This document shows, one piece after another, positions 61,694 through 64,000 of a stretch of DNA of 64,000 bases. Made by a program: the position numbers and the translations under genes. The stretch spans positions 1 through 64,000 of the forward strand of contig DACE01000041.1 of NCBI GenBank assembly GCA_002494645.1, given 5' to 3'. Each line of letters begins with the position of its first letter. Within the stretch, counting starts at the first letter, position 1. This DNA is from Euryarchaeota archaeon UBA256. GTDB lineage: Archaea > Thermoplasmatota > Poseidoniia > Poseidoniales > Poseidoniaceae. The notes under the pieces are model-generated. The model saw only the letters and a program-made list of their open reading frames with translations, searched no databases and had not been told where the DNA came from.

Positions 61694-63628
61694 GTGGCCG
61701 ACGTTGATGATGCAAATGCATCTGAGGGCGGAGAGGCAGACCAACCCAAAGGTCACAACCGTCAACCGATTGTTTCCGTGCTCGGTCACGTCGATCATGG
61801 AAAAACCAGCGTTCTTGACATGGTTCGTTCCGTTGGTAGCGAACGTCAAGCGAGCGTGATGGACCGAGAAGCCGGAGGGATTACCCAGCACATTGGCGCC
61901 ACGGAGGTCCCCGCAGACGTTCTCAATGAAACATGCGCCGCTATGATGGGTGGTAAGAAATTCAAATCTCCCGGGCTGCTCTTTATCGACACACCGGGGC
62001 ACCATTCCTTTGCATCACTTCGTAACCGAGGCGGTTCTGTCGCTGACATCGCCGTTCTCGTCGTCGACATTATGGAAGGCCTTCAGCCCCAAACCATTGA
62101 GTCACTCAACATCCTGAAAGAAACGAAAACTCCCTTTGTCATTGCTGGAAATAAAGTGGACCGACTGTACGGCTGGCGCTGTGAGGCAGGAAGGTCTTTC
62201 ATCGAATCCTTCGGTGAGCAGCGGGAAGACGTTCAGGCTTTATTCCAAGAACGATACTGGAAACTCGTTGGCCAATTCTCAGAATATGGATTTAACCTTG
62301 AACGGTACGACCAAATCAGAGATTTTCGTCAAAATGTCGCATTGGTCCCCATGTCTGCTAAGGATGGAGAGGGGCTGCAAGACCTGCTCGCCGTAACCGT
62401 TGGTCTGGCTGAACGCTTCCTTGAAGACCGCCTCACCGATACCTTGGGAGCTGCTCAGGGCACCGTGCTCGAAATGCGAGATGAAGTCGGTATGGGCAAA
62501 ACCATTGATGTCATTCTCTATCGAGGGAGTTTGAAGATTGGCGATACGATTCTACTCGCAGGTCAAGACGGACCTTTCACCACACACATCAAGGGTTTGA
62601 AACGCCCACAAGGGATGGCAGAAATGCGAGATGCAGGTAAACGCTGGGTGAATTTTGACGAAATTGAGGCTGCCTGCGGCGTAAAAATCGTCGCCCCCAA
62701 TCTTGAATCGACCATCGCCGGAACCACCCTCCATCTCGCCAATACCGCAGAGGAAGAGGCTACGGCGAGAGAATCGTTGCGCGAAGAATGGCGCAGTATC
62801 TTTGAAAACATGCCCATCATGTGTTCTTCGTGTAAGGACATCTTTGCCCGTCACGCCTTCAAAACACATACGCAGACCGGTGATTGTCAAGGCGCCGAGG
62901 AAGACCGAACCGGCGTGGTCATCAAAGCCGATACTGTTGGAGGTTTGGAAGCGCTAGCATTTGAATTACATCAGCGTAACATCCCAGTGCGCCAAGCGAC
63001 GGTTGGCCCGGTGAATAAAAAAGATATTTTGATGGCGAAATCGGCTGCTGACCCTCTTCAACAGGTGATTCTTGGTTTTTCGACCAAGGCGAATACCTCT
63101 GACGTTGCCCAGCAACTCCAAGGCGATGACGCTGAAATTAAATTCATTTCAGGTCCGATTATCTATCATATCATGGATGCCTTTGAGGAGTGGCAAGAAG
63201 CAACACAACAGGCAATTGAGGAAGAACAAAGGGAAACGCTGGTCTATCCTGGACGAGTGCTTTTCCTCAAAGACCACACCTTCCGAGCAAAAGGTCCTGC
63301 CATTGTCGGAATGCGTGTCCTCGGGGGGCGCATTCATGTGGGACAGCGTCTCATGAAGTTGGACGGTTCATCTGTTGGTCAAATTAAGAGTCTGCGAACC
63401 AGGGACTCCGAAGACGTCAAAGAAGCGATGCAGGGCGATGAGGTAGCCGTCGCAGTCCAAGGGCCCACGGTAGGGCGGCACATTGAGGAGCTGGACGAAT
63501 TTTATGTAGATGTTCCCGAACGACATGCAAAACGCTTGAAGAAGATTGATCTTTCACCCTTGGAAGAGGAAATTCTCGCAGAAATCGTGGCTTTGCACCG
63601 CAAAGAGAATCATTTTTGGGGCCGTTAG
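61694..63628 (+). CDS. infB: translation initiation factor IF-2 (aIF5B)
   Basis: This 644-residue GTPase helps join the ribosomal subunits. The G domain shows VLGHVDHGKTS, GITQHIGA, IDTPGHHSF and GNKVDR. Domains II to IV follow at the usual archaeal aIF5B length of 590-640. Residues 300-400 hold an insert with CSSCKDIFARHAFKTHTQTG, which contains two cysteines and two histidines and looks a little like a zinc-finger, so far as I know not a usual part of aIF5B. Start is GTG 61694, 27 bases past ndk; an ATG at 61689 is out of frame. Confidence 0.93.
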   Translation: MADVDDANASEGGEADQPKGHNRQPIVSVLGHVDHGKTSVLDMVRSVGSERQASVMDREAGGITQHIGATEVPADVLNETCAAMMGGKKFKSPGLLFIDTPGHHSFASLRNRGGSVADIAVLVVDIMEGLQPQTIESLNILKETKTPFVIAGNKVDRLYGWRCEAGRSFIESFGEQREDVQALFQERYWKLVGQFSEYGFNLERYDQIRDFRQNVALVPMSAKDGEGLQDLLAVTVGLAERFLEDRLTDTLGAAQGTVLEMRDEVGMGKTIDVILYRGSLKIGDTILLAGQDGPFTTHIKGLKRPQGMAEMRDAGKRWVNFDEIEAACGVKIVAPNLESTIAGTTLHLANTAEEEATARESLREEWRSIFENMPIMCSSCKDIFARHAFKTHTQTGDCQGAEEDRTGVVIKADTVGGLEALAFELHQRNIPVRQATVGPVNKKDILMAKSAADPLQQVILGFSTKANTSDVAQQLQGDDAEIKFISGPIIYHIMDAFEEWQEATQQAIEEEQRETLVYPGRVLFLKDHTFRAKGPAIVGMRVLGGRIHVGQRLMKLDGSSVGQIKSLRTRDSEDVKEAMQGDEVAVAVQGPTVGRHIEELDEFYVDVPERHAKRLKKIDLSPLEEEILAEIVALHRKENHFWGR

Positions 63629-63684
63629 ACAGCATTGACGAATATCAATGTGATGAGCATGAATGAAGAATCAAGCGCACACAT

Positions 63685-63693
63685 TCATATAAG
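63685..63693 (+). promoter_or_regulatory. TATA-like element of the MoxR gene
   Basis: TCATATAAG lies about 40 bases before the MoxR start, matching the TTCATATA core seen before S8e and aEF1A. The leader would be about 10-15 bases. Confidence 0.5.
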
Positions 63694-63724
63694 AAATGAA
63701 AAGGTCATAGGTCATTGCTGAGGG

Positions 63725-64000
63725 ATGAAGATGGAAGCAAGTGCACAAGCAGGCGCCGGAGCAGCACGGACCCAAGACCTAATGGCGACCGTCTCGGCGA
63801 TTTCAAACAGTTTGATGAATGAAGTCAGTAAAGTCATTATCGGAAAGAACGAAAATTTACGCCGTGTCACCGTAGGTATCCTCTCCAACGGCAACATGCT
63901 GTTGGAAGATTTCCCTGGATTGGCCAAAACATTGCTCGCTAACACCTTTGCTCGCGCTCTTGGATGTAAATTTAAGCGTGTTCAATTCACTCCTGACCTG
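63725..64000 (+). CDS. MoxR-family AAA+ ATPase (3' end outside window)
   Basis: Ninety-two residues are visible before the right edge. VIIGKNENLRRVTVGIL, then NMLLEDFPGLAKTLLANTFA with a Walker A-like PGLAKT (GxxxAKT form), match MoxR ATPases, which help assemble or mature metal-enzymes and surface proteins and usually lie beside a DUF58/VWA cluster. The start may be ATG 63725 or ATG 63731, which is spaced better from AGGG. The first 30 residues are a low-complexity Ala/Gly-rich extension. Confidence 0.88.
   Translation, partial: MKMEASAQAGAGAARTQDLMATVSAISNSLMNEVSKVIIGKNENLRRVTVGILSNGNMLLEDFPGLAKTLLANTFARALGCKFKRVQFTPDL

Noticed and set aside
1..64000. CRISPR array, insertion sequence or prophage
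   Set aside because: No spaced direct repeats, transposase, integrase or phage structural genes were seen.

Overview
The window looks like a chromosomal segment of a marine planktonic euryarchaeon of the Marine Group II type (Ca. Poseidoniales / Thalassoarchaea). This is an inference from gene content, not from a 16S gene. The information-processing genes are archaeal: S8e, S10, S28e, L24e, L7Ae, SRP19, aEF1A, aIF5B, family B DNA polymerase, GINS, deoxyhypusine synthase and a DUF63 protein. They sit among bacterial-type genes (UvrB, CcmF, an acyl-CoA carboxylase set) and many secreted or membrane-anchored proteins with PKD-like, MAM-like or unknown ectodomains. Genes are densely packed, with stop/start overlaps, Shine-Dalgarno sequences on many genes and TATA boxes before leadered and leaderless genes. 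No CRISPR array, integrase or transposase was seen.

Layout. 0-6.4 kb: YjdF-like membrane protein (cut by the window edge), an ATP-grasp (RimK-type) ligase with a fused RCK_C domain, and a run of uncharacterised membrane or surface proteins including one with an N-terminal SAP domain. 6.4-18.6 kb: PUA protein, FAH-family hydrolase, S8e, SRP19, cupredoxin, branched-chain aminotransferase, PolB, PKD lipoprotein, pyruvate kinase, aEF1A, S10 and a long GINS protein. 18.6-29.1 kb: a degenerate tRNA-like element, a 2126-residue surface protein, tRNA-Leu(CAA), a GIDE-domain membrane protein, dCMP deaminase and FolC. 29.1-34 kb: a presenilin-type intramembrane protease carrying a large ectodomain, SerRS and an M28 peptidase lipoprotein. 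34-38.5 kb (minus): a four-gene membrane operon (MMPL/RND exporter, small membrane protein, thioredoxin-like lipoprotein, ABA4-like protein). 38.7-43.2 kb (minus): an acyl-CoA carboxylase set resembling methylcrotonyl-CoA carboxylase, with an enoyl-CoA hydratase. 43.3-52.5 kb: DUF63, FKBP-SAP, CcmF, geranylgeranyl reductase, and the divergent UbiD-UbiA pair, suggesting cytochrome c and quinone or lipid biogenesis. 52.5-58 kb: MazG-like pyrophosphatase, SDR, UvrB, deoxyhypusine synthase and an unknown protein. 58-64 kb: a 418-bp AT-rich gap, PRC-barrel protein, tRNA-Ile(GAT), PRPP synthetase, the archaeal L7Ae-S28e-L24e-Ndk-aIF5B cluster, and the start of a MoxR ATPase.

How the genes fit together. 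Leucine breakdown can be sketched from the aminotransferase, the carboxylase set and the hydratase. Respiratory membrane biogenesis is suggested by CcmF, UbiA, UbiD, the reductase and the cupredoxin. The strongest candidates for undescribed biology are the presenilin protease with a roughly 370-residue extracellular insertion, the 34-38.5 kb membrane operon, the RimK-RCK_C fusion, and the SAP domains attached to a membrane protein and to an FKBP. These system-level readings are inferences; individual domain assignments rest on motifs visible in the translations.
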